Assembly: GCA_028292625.1 (NCBI GenBank) | Contig: JAQGLY010000008.1 | Span: 1-64,000 of the forward strand | Direction: 5' to 3' | DNA from: Herbaspirillum sp. | GTDB lineage: Bacteria; Pseudomonadota; Gammaproteobacteria; Burkholderiales; Burkholderiaceae_D | Length of the DNA: 64,000 nt | In this document: piece by piece, positions 55,119 to 63,671 of the stretch | Numbering within the stretch: the stretch's first letter is position 1 | Layout: every line of letters starts with the position of its first letter | The notes under the pieces: generated by a model | The model's input: the letters and a program-made list of their open reading frames with translations, nothing else | The model's database searches: none | Told to the model about the DNA's origin: nothing | Made by a program: the position numbers and the translations under genes

Positions 55119-56600
55119 ATGCAGAGCAGCTCCCCGATAAAACTCGACATGTTCGCCAATCACCAGGCGATCGGCGCGGACGCCTATTTCGACGTGCGCG
55201 ATCCGGGTAAGTTTTCCGAGGTGGTGGCGCAGGTCGCGGTCGGCAACGCCAAACATGTCGACTATGCGGTGACGGCCGCGCACGAAGCGTTTTTATCGTG
55301 GCGCAATATTGCCGTGCGCGGCCGCGCCGAACGTCTGCTGATGGCGGCCGATGCGCTCGAAGCGATCGCCGATGCGCTGGCGATCACGCTGGTCAGGGAG
55401 CAGGGCATGTTATTGCGCGATACCCGGCGCGACGTCGCCAACGGCATCAAGACGCTGCGCGAAACCGCCGCCATCGCGGAGGCCTTTCTGCAGCCGGACC
55501 GATTCGAGGATGAAGAAAGCCTGATCCGCGTCGAAAAGGCGCCGATCGGCGTCATCGGCGCCATCATCCCATGGAATGCGCCGATGGGCCTTTCCATGGC
55601 CAAAGTCGGGCCGGCGCTGGTATGCGGCAATACCATCGTCATCAAGCCTTCGCCTTTCGCGCCGGTCGCCGTTTCGCAGGCATTGCAGACAGTGGCCAGT
55701 TTTTTTCCGCCGGGGGTCATCAACATCGTGCACGGCGACGGTGAGGTGGGGCCCGCGTTAACCCGCCATCCATTGGTGCGCAGGGTCTCGTTTACCGGCG
55801 GCATCGACACCGGCAAGGCGGTAATGGCCGCCGCCGCCGCTTCGGTCAAGAACGTCGGCCTCGAATTGGGCGGCAACGATCCCGCGATCGTTCTGGACGA
55901 CGCCAGGCCTGAAGAAGTGGTGCCGGAACTGATACGGCGGATTTTTCCGCGTTCCGGGCAAGTGTGTTACGCGGTCAAACGCGTTTACGTGCCGGCGGCG
56001 ATATACGACAAATTCTTCGATACGCTATGCGAAGCGGTCGACAAACTGCAGGTCGGTTACGGACTCGATTCGCGCTCCACGCTGGCGCCGGTCAACAACG
56101 TGCGCCAGTTCCGCTTTATCCAGGACCTGATCAAACGCACGCGGCAAGGCGGCGCGGAGGTCCGCGAACTGGGCAAGAAGGTGGATCCGGACAATTGGGA
56201 GAAGGGCTACTACCTGCTGCCCGCAGTGGTCAGAAACGTCGCGCCGAATGCCGAGATCGTAGTCGGCGAACAATTCGGCCCCATCATTCCGCTGGTGCCG
56301 TACCACACGGAAGCCGAAGCGATCCAGATGGCCAACAGCACCGAACATGGCCTGGCGTCGTCGATCTGGACCAGCGACTTCGAGCGCGGCATGCAACTGG
56401 CGAAAAGCGTGGAAGCCGGCATGACCTTCATCAACAGCCACGCGCGCACCAGTCTGGGCGACCGCTACATGCCGTTCGGCGGCGTCAAGCAGAGCGGCAT
56501 CGGGCGCGTACGCACCACCATCGGCCTGGCAGAATACATCGAATATCACGCCATCAGCCTAAACCGCAAAACGCTCACGAACGTGAAAGGGAAACATTAA
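55119..56600 (+). CDS. Aldehyde dehydrogenase family protein
   Basis: 493 residues from ATG 55119 (preceded by GAGAG). Motifs: IIPWNAPMG, FTGGIDTGKAV (NAD site), the general-base Glu in LELGGNDPAIV and catalytic Cys 283 in SGQVCYAVKR. It would oxidise an aldehyde to an acid with NAD(P). The ThDP enzyme gene starts 2 nt after its stop, which suggests that the aldehyde comes from 2-oxoacid decarboxylation. Confidence 0.93.
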   Translation: MQSSSPIKLDMFANHQAIGADAYFDVRDPGKFSEVVAQVAVGNAKHVDYAVTAAHEAFLSWRNIAVRGRAERLLMAADALEAIADALAITLVREQGMLLRDTRRDVANGIKTLRETAAIAEAFLQPDRFEDEESLIRVEKAPIGVIGAIIPWNAPMGLSMAKVGPALVCGNTIVIKPSPFAPVAVSQALQTVASFFPPGVINIVHGDGEVGPALTRHPLVRRVSFTGGIDTGKAVMAAAAASVKNVGLELGGNDPAIVLDDARPEEVVPELIRRIFPRSGQVCYAVKRVYVPAAIYDKFFDTLCEAVDKLQVGYGLDSRSTLAPVNNVRQFRFIQDLIKRTRQGGAEVRELGKKVDPDNWEKGYYLLPAVVRNVAPNAEIVVGEQFGPIIPLVPYHTEAEAIQMANSTEHGLASSIWTSDFERGMQLAKSVEAGMTFINSHARTSLGDRYMPFGGVKQSGIGRVRTTIGLAEYIEYHAISLNRKTLTNVKGKH

Positions 56601-56602
56601 AA

Positions 56603-58330
56603 ATGAATAGCGAGAACAACAAAAGCACGCGGTACACGGCATCGGACGCACTGATGACTGGTCTGCAGGAGGCCGGCGTTTCCCATATTTTCGGCAATCT
56701 CGGCAGCGACCATGCGGACATCATCGAAAGTCTGGCGAAGGCGGCGGCCAACGGCACGCCGATGCCGAAGGTGGTGCTATGCCCGCACGAAGGCGTCGCG
56801 CTGGCCGCCGCGCACGGCTACGCGCAGGTCAGCGGAAAAACCCAGGCGGTGTTCGTGCACGTCGACGTCGGCACGCAAAACCTGGGCGGCGGCATCAGCA
56901 ATGCCTATCACGGCAGGGTGCCGGTCTTCGTGTTCGCCGGGCTCACGCCGTACACCATCGAGGGGGAGTTGCCGGGCAGCCGCAACCGCTCCGCCACCTA
57001 TTTGCAGGACGTTCCCGACCAGGGCGGCATCGTGCGCCAATACGTCAAATGGGATTACAGCATTCGCACCGGCAAGAACGTCAAGCAACTGGTGCAGCGG
57101 GCGATCCAGATCGCCGAAAGCGATCCCAAGGGACCGGTGTACCTGACCGGTGCGCGCGAAGTGCTGGCTGAAGAATCGGTAGCCACGCCGCTGCCGCCCG
57201 AAAAATGGCGCCCGATCGAACCGGCCGCGCTGCGCGCCGAGAGCGTGACCGAAATCATCGGCGCGCTGATGCATGCGGAGCGACCGCTGCTGATCACTTC
57301 GTACTCCGGCAGAAATACTGCCTGCGTGGCCGAGCTGGTCAGGTTTTGCGAACGGCTCGCCATTCCGGTGGTTGAGGAACGTCCCATCCACATGAACTTC
57401 CCGGCCGACCATCCACTGCATCTCGGCTATCTGGCGGCGCCCTACGTGGCCGACGCCGACGTCATCGTGGTGCTGGACTGCGACGTGCCGTGGATCCCAT
57501 CCAGCAAACAGATTCCGCAAGAAGGCTGCAAAATCTTTTTTATCGACATCGATCCCTTGAAGGATTCGATACCGCTGTGGTACATGCCGTCGGAACGTTT
57601 TTTCAGAGCCGACTCGGCGACCGCGCTGGGGCAGATGAACAGCCATCTTGACTCGGTGGCGCCGATGGACCCGGTCAAACATGGGCAACGGCGCGAGCGC
57701 GCGATGGAAAAGCACAGCGAACTGCGCAATGCATGGAGCAAGAAAGCGCGCGCCCCGCTCGACGGCGTGATTACCCCCGACTGGGTAACTGCCTGCCTGC
57801 GTGAGGAAATCGATGCCAACACCATTCTGATCAACGAGTCCGTTACCAGCGCGACCGCCATCTTCCAGAATCTGCCGCGCACCAAGCCGGGCACGTTTTT
57901 CGGCAGCGGCGGGAGTTCGCTGGGATGGGGCGGCGGTGCGGCGCTGGGCTCGAAGCTTGCGGCGCCCGATCGCGATGTCGTATGTTTTACCGGCGACGGC
58001 GCCTTTTTTCTGGGAAATCCATCGTCGGTGTATTGGGCGTCGCGCCGTTATGACGCGCCGTTCCTGACCATCGTTTTCAACAACCAGGGCTGGAATGCGA
58101 CGCAGGAGAACTTCAAGCGCCTGCATCCGAACGGCGGCGCCGGCACGCTGGGAGATTGCGTCAGCCTGAGTCCGTCGGCCGACTTCGCCGAGATCGCGGC
58201 GGCGGCCGGTGGCGCGTTGGCGCGCACGGTGGAGCGGGCCGATGAATTGCCGGCGGCGCTGGTCGAGGCGATGCGGGCGGTGCGGAAGGGGCGGTCTGCT
58301 GTGGTGGATATTCGGATGGCGAAGATTTAG
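56603..58330 (+). CDS. ThDP-dependent enzyme, 2-oxoacid decarboxylase/acetolactate synthase-like
   Basis: 575 residues from ATG 56603, the only start that does not overlap the ALDH. The catalytic Glu63 is in CPHEGVALAAAHGYAQ; the ThDP/Mg motif is GDGAFFLGNP...FNNQGWN. The three-domain layout matches benzoylformate decarboxylase, acetolactate synthase and 2-hydroxyacyl-CoA lyase. Operon context (hydroxyacid dehydrogenase, ALDH) favours 2-oxoacid decarboxylation; ligation or lyase activity cannot be ruled out. Confidence 0.88.
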   Translation: MNSENNKSTRYTASDALMTGLQEAGVSHIFGNLGSDHADIIESLAKAAANGTPMPKVVLCPHEGVALAAAHGYAQVSGKTQAVFVHVDVGTQNLGGGISNAYHGRVPVFVFAGLTPYTIEGELPGSRNRSATYLQDVPDQGGIVRQYVKWDYSIRTGKNVKQLVQRAIQIAESDPKGPVYLTGAREVLAEESVATPLPPEKWRPIEPAALRAESVTEIIGALMHAERPLLITSYSGRNTACVAELVRFCERLAIPVVEERPIHMNFPADHPLHLGYLAAPYVADADVIVVLDCDVPWIPSSKQIPQEGCKIFFIDIDPLKDSIPLWYMPSERFFRADSATALGQMNSHLDSVAPMDPVKHGQRRERAMEKHSELRNAWSKKARAPLDGVITPDWVTACLREEIDANTILINESVTSATAIFQNLPRTKPGTFFGSGGSSLGWGGGAALGSKLAAPDRDVVCFTGDGAFFLGNPSSVYWASRRYDAPFLTIVFNNQGWNATQENFKRLHPNGGAGTLGDCVSLSPSADFAEIAAAAGGALARTVERADELPAALVEAMRAVRKGRSAVVDIRMAKI

Positions 58331-58339
58331 GGAGGGGAT

Positions 58340-59494
58340 TTATTTAGTTGGGGGAGGGTATTCTGGTAAAGAAACTGACTTTGCACTGCGATGGAATTTA
58401 TCAAAAGTTGCCTTCGCATACTGAATACAATCCTCTACTGCCATGCCACTAAAATAATTGCCGATTAAATACAAATCACTGGTTTTCCCGGAAAGACGGT
58501 GCAAGTTAGATAGATTTGGCAAATGTTGTAGTTTGTCGAATACTGACCCTGCCACGTTGATGCCTTGTCGGTAATGGCAGACCTGATAACAATCCGCAGT
58601 GAACTGTTTTAATTGCGAAAACATATCCTTCGACTCAAACGCCATGATGAATGGAGCGGTATGAGGCGGGGAAGGGATTACCGAAGTACAAAAACTCACT
58701 CCCAGATCATCATCGCTTTGGGCATCAATGATTTCGCCAAATTGGGCGGCCGCCGCCGCTGGCAATGCCAAAACCAATTGTTTGCACTGATAAACCTGTC
58801 CTGGCGTGTGAATCAGAAAATAGCCGTCTTTCTGAATATGGGAAATGTCCTGATTCAAGCGATATTGGATCTTTTTCGACATTTTCTTTATCAACTGTTC
58901 CATGCCGCCTTGCAATCCAAATTTCTTTGGATAAGACGGGATGCGTTGCCGATTTTTTTTGCGTAGCAAGGTATCTGTCGGAATGGTGTCAACTTCCTGA
59001 TTGTAGAGTGCCTTGAGCATAGGCCTCACGATCGCACCAGCGTTTTTCTTGCCCAGCATTGTGGTCAACTTTTGCAGCAGCATTGGATATCGCTGCTGTG
59101 TTGCCAGTTTTTTGCATAAATAAACTGTCATGGCACAGAAAAAATCAGCCAAATAAAATGTTTTTGATAGTGAATAACTCTGTTCATCCTCAGCTGATCT
59201 GATAAAAATTTTCCGATTTTCCAGTGGCTTGATCTGCAGATCAAGTTCTTCTATCAGTGCAATGCAATGAGCATAGGTGTTGTAGAGAGTGTGTGCGCCA
59301 AGCTCTACTTCCTTTATGCTATGGCGTTCGTTATCAAAGGTTTGAATACATCCACCAAGTCGGCTCTTCGCTTCAAGCAATAGGTGATGGATACCCTCTT
59401 TTTGGCATTCATATGCAAAACTGACGCCGCTGATACCGCCGCCAACGATAATTACGTCGTAAATTTCAGATTGCTGTTCGCCCTGATTACTCAT
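58340..59494 (-). CDS. FAD-dependent oxidoreductase, protoporphyrinogen oxidase/amine oxidase-like
   Basis: 384 residues from ATG 59494; ATG 59530 is an alternative. The N-terminal dinucleotide fold is VIIVGGGISGVSFAYECQKEG with RLGGCIQTF, and the C-terminal FAD contact is IGNYFSGMAVEDCIQYA, as in HemY-like oxidases. FGLQGGMEQLIKKM is also typical. Base and codon use are clearly A+T-richer than every neighbour (many Lys AAA, Ile ATT/ATA), so recent transfer is likely. Its real substrate is unknown. Confidence 0.75.
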   Translation of the reverse strand: MSNQGEQQSEIYDVIIVGGGISGVSFAYECQKEGIHHLLLEAKSRLGGCIQTFDNERHSIKEVELGAHTLYNTYAHCIALIEELDLQIKPLENRKIFIRSAEDEQSYSLSKTFYLADFFCAMTVYLCKKLATQQRYPMLLQKLTTMLGKKNAGAIVRPMLKALYNQEVDTIPTDTLLRKKNRQRIPSYPKKFGLQGGMEQLIKKMSKKIQYRLNQDISHIQKDGYFLIHTPGQVYQCKQLVLALPAAAAAQFGEIIDAQSDDDLGVSFCTSVIPSPPHTAPFIMAFESKDMFSQLKQFTADCYQVCHYRQGINVAGSVFDKLQHLPNLSNLHRLSGKTSDLYLIGNYFSGMAVEDCIQYAKATFDKFHRSAKSVSLPEYPPPTK

Positions 59495-59591
59495 TTGGCA
59501 TACATATGCATCAAGTTCATTGTTAAGCAAGCAGTTGTCTATCGTGCATACTTAATATTTACAGTCGCAAAAAAAATTATGAATGTGCCGG

Positions 59592-59888
59592 GTCACGCCA
59601 ATACTTCATCCCATTCGCGCAAGGTCCACTTGTGCACGACGCCATTGACGACGAACGGATCGTCCTTGATGAACTCCTCTGCCGCTTCGCGGTTTGTGAA
59701 AATCCCATCGCTCCGGTCCTGTCGGAAAACGGGCCGACCATTAACAGCACGCCGCGGGCGTGAAATTCCTGGAGGCGGGCTCTATGGGCGGCGAAATGGT
59801 CTTTCGCCTTGGCCAGGCCGTCGGCGGCGACTTCATACAGCGTTATTGGGTAGCGATTGAAAACCACTCGGTAGGCGCACTTGTTCAT
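59592..59888 (-). pseudogene. YciI-like protein gene with a single-base frameshift
   Basis: The 5' part reads like a YciI/YCII-domain protein (CAYRVVFNRYPITLYEV, ARGVLLMVGPFSD). After about 59705 the sensible reading (GIFTNREAAEEFIKDDPF, VVHKWTLREWDEVLA, stop at 59592-59594) is in another frame. Adding one base in the CCC at 59704-59706 (GGG on the coding strand) restores a normal protein of about 98 residues. Either a recent mutation or a homopolymer error. Confidence 0.7.
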
Positions 59889-59903
59889 ATCTTTTTTTGA
59901 ATA

Positions 59904-61646
59904 TCAGTATTGGTAACTCAAACTAAAGCCCACAGCGGGCACATCCGTTCTAAACCCTTCGGGCTTCGCCACCGCCCAGGTGACGAAGGCGTCGTAACGC
60001 AGGCCGGCCGCGCCGCCGCGCAGGCCGATCACGGCGCCAGCCATTTTGCTGCCCAGCAGGCATTGCGCGCTGGGACCGAATACGCGTCCGACGTCCAATC
60101 CCGCATACACGGCCTGGCCGCTTCCGCCGAGCGGGGCTTCAATTTCATTGCGCAGATAAAACCCGCGTTCCGCCATCAATGTCTGTTCGCCGTCGAAGCC
60201 GCGTACGGTGTAGCGATTGCCGATGGAGAATTGCTCGGATTGATATAAAAGCGAGCGGCTGCTTTGCGTGCGCAAGGCGCCTATATAGGTGAACGGCGCG
60301 TTGCCGATCCGGAATGGCGCGACCAGACTGGCGTCGATGGTTTGCAACGAGTAGCGGTGGGTGGATGCGTCCGTTTCCCTGGGTTCCAGATCGGGTTGGC
60401 CGTTAAACCATGACACGCCCCAGCGATTGGCGATCGTCAGATCGAGTTGCGCATTGCCGATGTAGCTTGTATGCACCCAGGCCAATTCCGCGAAGCTGGT
60501 ATTGCGCCGCTGTACTTCAATTTCCGTGTCGTCGATATAGGCGCGGTTCCAGCGTTTTCCGACCTTGAATTGCCAGCTGTGCTTTTGATATTGATCGCGA
60601 TGAAACAGCTGTCTGATATTGAATTCGAGGTTGCGCGATTTGCCGCTGGAAACGAAGTTCTGGCGGGCGGCGATTTCCTGATGGTAGTCGTAGCTGCTGG
60701 CCGATACCGTGAAGTTCCAGTGGCCGAAGGGAATCGTGTAGTAGAGATTGTTGCCGCTGGTGCCGCGCTGGCCGCCTTTGCGATCGGCATCGGTGTTGAT
60801 GCCGATATTGAACAGATCGTTCAGGCCCAGCGCGTTGTCTAGCGCGGCGTTCAGGCCGGCCTGTAATTTTCCGGTGCCCTTGGCGCCGCTGTCGTCCAGC
60901 GTGGCGGTGATTTTCCACGGCCTGCCGCGCTTGACGGTGATCACCACATCGCTTTCGCCCGGCATGGCGCCGGGCACGATCTGCATGTCGATGTCCTGGC
61001 TAGGAATGCGTTTCATCTGCTCCAGCCCCTGTTCCAGATCGCGCAGGTTCAGCAGGTCGCCGGGGGCGGCGGGAAAGGCGTTTTTCCAGGTGCCGGACAG
61101 CGAGGGATCGGCAAACCTGATTGCCCCGATGACGCCGGGCACCAGCGTCAGGGTCATGCCGCCGCTGGACAGGTCTTGCTCGGGGACGCCGAGACGGGTG
61201 GTGCTGTAGCCTTTGGCGAGGATCAGATCGGTCAGGCGCCTGACGATCAAATTCAGCCCGTCCTTGCCGATGCAGGCGCCGTCGTACTGTTCCAGATAGT
61301 CCAGGGCGAAGCGGAATGGATCCAGCGGCAGATCGCTGGCGCCGGCGGCACGGATGCCGGGCGGCAGTTGCGGCGGAACCGCCAATACGAAACGATTGAT
61401 GGCAAAGCAGGGAGATTCGACCGGCAGCGTCAAATTGTCCGGCGCCGGACGGCTGGCCTGCAGATCGGATTTGGGCGCGCGCATTTGCCGCTCGCGCTCC
61501 TGCATTTCCGCCCGGCTGCGCCGGCGTTGTTCCTCGCTTCCGGGCGTCTGGACGGTTTGGCTGTGTGCTCCGATATGAACTGCGATGGTTATAAAAATGG
61601 CGGCCGCGTATTTGCCGCGGGGCGGTCGTTTTACTTTATTGTGCAA
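59904..61646 (-). CDS. Two-partner secretion transporter (TpsB/ShlB/FhaC family)
   Basis: 580 residues. Signal peptide (YAAAIFITIAVHIGAHS), POTRA-type domains at about 80-235 (DLPLDPFRFALDYL, GLNLIVRRLTDLILAKGYSTTRLGVPEQDL), then a 16-strand barrel with the conserved VRGFDGE loop-6 motif and a C-terminal aromatic YQY. TpsB exports a large TpsA haemagglutinin or haemolysin. No TpsA gene is in this window, downstream or upstream, so it is an orphan here. It lies 15 nt upstream of the broken yciI. Confidence 0.92.
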   Translation of the reverse strand: MHNKVKRPPRGKYAAAIFITIAVHIGAHSQTVQTPGSEEQRRRSRAEMQERERQMRAPKSDLQASRPAPDNLTLPVESPCFAINRFVLAVPPQLPPGIRAAGASDLPLDPFRFALDYLEQYDGACIGKDGLNLIVRRLTDLILAKGYSTTRLGVPEQDLSSGGMTLTLVPGVIGAIRFADPSLSGTWKNAFPAAPGDLLNLRDLEQGLEQMKRIPSQDIDMQIVPGAMPGESDVVITVKRGRPWKITATLDDSGAKGTGKLQAGLNAALDNALGLNDLFNIGINTDADRKGGQRGTSGNNLYYTIPFGHWNFTVSASSYDYHQEIAARQNFVSSGKSRNLEFNIRQLFHRDQYQKHSWQFKVGKRWNRAYIDDTEIEVQRRNTSFAELAWVHTSYIGNAQLDLTIANRWGVSWFNGQPDLEPRETDASTHRYSLQTIDASLVAPFRIGNAPFTYIGALRTQSSRSLLYQSEQFSIGNRYTVRGFDGEQTLMAERGFYLRNEIEAPLGGSGQAVYAGLDVGRVFGPSAQCLLGSKMAGAVIGLRGGAAGLRYDAFVTWAVAKPEGFRTDVPAVGFSLSYQY

Positions 61647-61891
61647 AAAACATCCCTGGTGAAGCTCGGCTATTAGAAACCGATGTATTTTTTCGTGGAA
61701 ACATTGTGGGCATCATATGTGGCCCAGAGCGCTCCATCACTGTCGATATTCGGGGCTTGTATTCGTAATTGTGGATAGGATTTTTACGCGCGCCTGCATA
61801 GGATTTGCATGCAAGGAACTTGCATGCGTCGAAGGCGGTCCTTCTGACATCGCTTACGCATAAGCCGTTTCAGCTGAAAAAGGATGTCCTC

Positions 61892-62296
61892 ATGCATTTT
61901 CTCAATCCGGAGGTATCGCAATGGATCGCCCGCGCGTTCCTGGTGGCGATGTTTCCTTTCAGCGCGCTGGACAAGATCGTCCATTGGGATGACGCGCTGA
62001 AGCGGGCCGATTCATCGTTTCTTCCGGGGGGCAATGTGCTGTTGGTGCTGGCGATCGCGACGGAATTCCTGACGCCGGTGCTGATCCTGATTTATTGGTA
62101 CGACGGTGTGGCGGCGCTGGTGCTGGGCGCGTTCTGCGTAGTGACCGCTTTTCTGTATCACCCCTTCTGGAAGTTTAAGGATTTCTGGTCCGCGGACCGC
62201 GAAGGACGCGCGCATTTCTGGGATTTCTTAAAGAATTTCGGACTGGCCGGCGGCCTTTTTCTGGTCGCTTTCAGCGGAACCGTCTTCCATCGATGA
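61892..62296 (+). CDS. DoxX-family membrane protein
   Basis: 134 residues from ATG 61892. Four hydrophobic segments (for example VLLVLAIATEFLTPVLILIY and AALVLGAFCVVTAFLYHPFW) match DoxX. The family is linked to quinol oxidases and redox stress. The stop overlaps the cupin gene start (ATGA). Confidence 0.85.
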   Translation: MHFLNPEVSQWIARAFLVAMFPFSALDKIVHWDDALKRADSSFLPGGNVLLVLAIATEFLTPVLILIYWYDGVAALVLGAFCVVTAFLYHPFWKFKDFWSADREGRAHFWDFLKNFGLAGGLFLVAFSGTVFHR

Positions 62297-62757
62297 GGAA
62301 CCAGACCATGCAAAGCCCCGAAGCGAAACCGAAAATCCCTTACTGGCATTTATGGACCGATGAAAACGGCGTAAGCCATCATGCGCGCTGCGAAATCGCG
62401 CAGTTCGATTTCAAAGGCGTCGGCGACGCGGCGCCGCAATGGAATAATCGCCAGACCCGCGGCGAGGCGACGGTGGTGTTCACCGTGCAGCCGGTCGGCT
62501 GGGTGGGCGAATGGCATGAGAACCCAGCTCCGCAATGGATTCTGCCGATCTCGGGGCGTTGGTGGGTCGAGGCGATGGATGGTACGCGCGTTGAAATGGG
62601 GCCGGGCGATTTGTCCCTGGGCGAAGATCAGCAATGCATTGCCGATAGCGAGCGGCGCAAAGGGCACCGGTCCGGCACGGTCGGCGACCAGCCGGCGGTG
62701 CTGATGACGGTTCAGCTTCATGTGCCGCCCGTGCGCAAGCCCGGCCATTTGCGCTGA
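62293..62757 (+). CDS. Cupin-fold protein
   Basis: 154 residues. The core has WHENPAPQWILPISGRWWVEAMDGTRVEMGPGDLSLGED, a cupin-type beta-barrel with a possible metal ligand (H) and a glycine-rich turn. An in-frame ATG at 62308 is an alternative start. Overlaps DoxX by 4 nt and is followed 8 nt later by the SMP-30 gene. Substrate unknown. Confidence 0.75.
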   Translation: MRNQTMQSPEAKPKIPYWHLWTDENGVSHHARCEIAQFDFKGVGDAAPQWNNRQTRGEATVVFTVQPVGWVGEWHENPAPQWILPISGRWWVEAMDGTRVEMGPGDLSLGEDQQCIADSERRKGHRSGTVGDQPAVLMTVQLHVPPVRKPGHLR

Positions 62758-62765
62758 CCGCCATC

Positions 62766-63671
62766 ATGACTGACTTCGAGATCGTCGATCCGCGTTTCAA
62801 ATCCTTCGTGCTGCCGAATGCGCCGCTGGAAAAATTGGGCGAAGGATGCCGCTGGCTGGAAGGCCCGGTCTGGTTCGCCGATCATGACTGCCTGCTGGTC
62901 AGCGATCTGCCGAACGACAGGGTGCTGCGCTGGACCGAGCAGTCGGGCCTCAGTCTTTATCGTCATCCGGCCGGATTTTCCAACGGACACGCCCGCGACA
63001 GACAGGGCCGTTTGATCAGTTGCTCCCACGTGCATCGCTGCATAACCCGCACCGAATGGAACGGCGAGGTGACCGTGCTGGCCGATCGCTTCGATGGAAA
63101 GCGTTTGAATTCGCCGAACGATGTGGTGGTCAAGAGCGACGGCTCGATATGGTTTACCGATCCGCCCTATGGCATCCAGACCGATTACGAAGGCGGCAAA
63201 CAGCGGGCCGAATTGCCGGCCCGCGTCTACCGCCTCGACGCGGATAGTGGGCGGCTGGACGTGGTCTGCAACACCATGGCGGGGCCGAACGGGCTGTGTT
63301 TTTCGCCGGACGAATCGCGTCTGTATGTTTCCGAAACCGGGTTGCAGTTTGCGATGGCGCCGGAACAATATATCGGTGCCATCGATCTGGGCGGCGACGG
63401 TGGAGACTATTCGCCCGTGCGCTTTTTTTATAAGGTGGCGCCGGGGAACAGCGATGGATTTCGCTGCGATCAGGACGGAAATATCTGGACCGGAGCGGCC
63501 GATGGGGTGCATTGCATCTCACCGGCGGGCGAGTTGCTGGGAAGAATTCATGTGCCTTATCCGGTGTCGAATGTGGAATTCGGCGGCCGCTGCCTGAGCC
63601 GGCTGTTCATCTGCGCTTCGCATACCTTGTATGCCATTTATACCAATCAACGCGGCGCAAGGCGGCTATGA
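62766..63671 (+). CDS. SMP-30/gluconolactonase/LRE-family protein
   Basis: 301 residues. Six-blade propeller features: LGEGCRWLEGPVWF (metal-binding Glu), LNSPNDVVVKSDGSIWFTDPPYG (Asn/Asp), GPNGLCFSPDESRLYVSET and NSDGFRCDQDGNIW. Such enzymes hydrolyse sugar or other lactones with a divalent metal. The stop overlaps the ATG of the VOC gene (ATGA). Confidence 0.92.
   Translation: MTDFEIVDPRFKSFVLPNAPLEKLGEGCRWLEGPVWFADHDCLLVSDLPNDRVLRWTEQSGLSLYRHPAGFSNGHARDRQGRLISCSHVHRCITRTEWNGEVTVLADRFDGKRLNSPNDVVVKSDGSIWFTDPPYGIQTDYEGGKQRAELPARVYRLDADSGRLDVVCNTMAGPNGLCFSPDESRLYVSETGLQFAMAPEQYIGAIDLGGDGGDYSPVRFFYKVAPGNSDGFRCDQDGNIWTGAADGVHCISPAGELLGRIHVPYPVSNVEFGGRCLSRLFICASHTLYAIYTNQRGARRL

Noticed and set aside
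55964..56602. N-terminal extension of the ThDP enzyme frame
   Set aside because: The 213 extra codons lie inside the aldehyde dehydrogenase gene in another frame and are Arg-rich; the family start is at 56603.
56603..58330. Housekeeping acetolactate synthase (ilvB/ilvI)
   Set aside because: There is no regulatory subunit gene (ilvH/ilvN) or ilvC nearby, and the operon partners point to catabolism.
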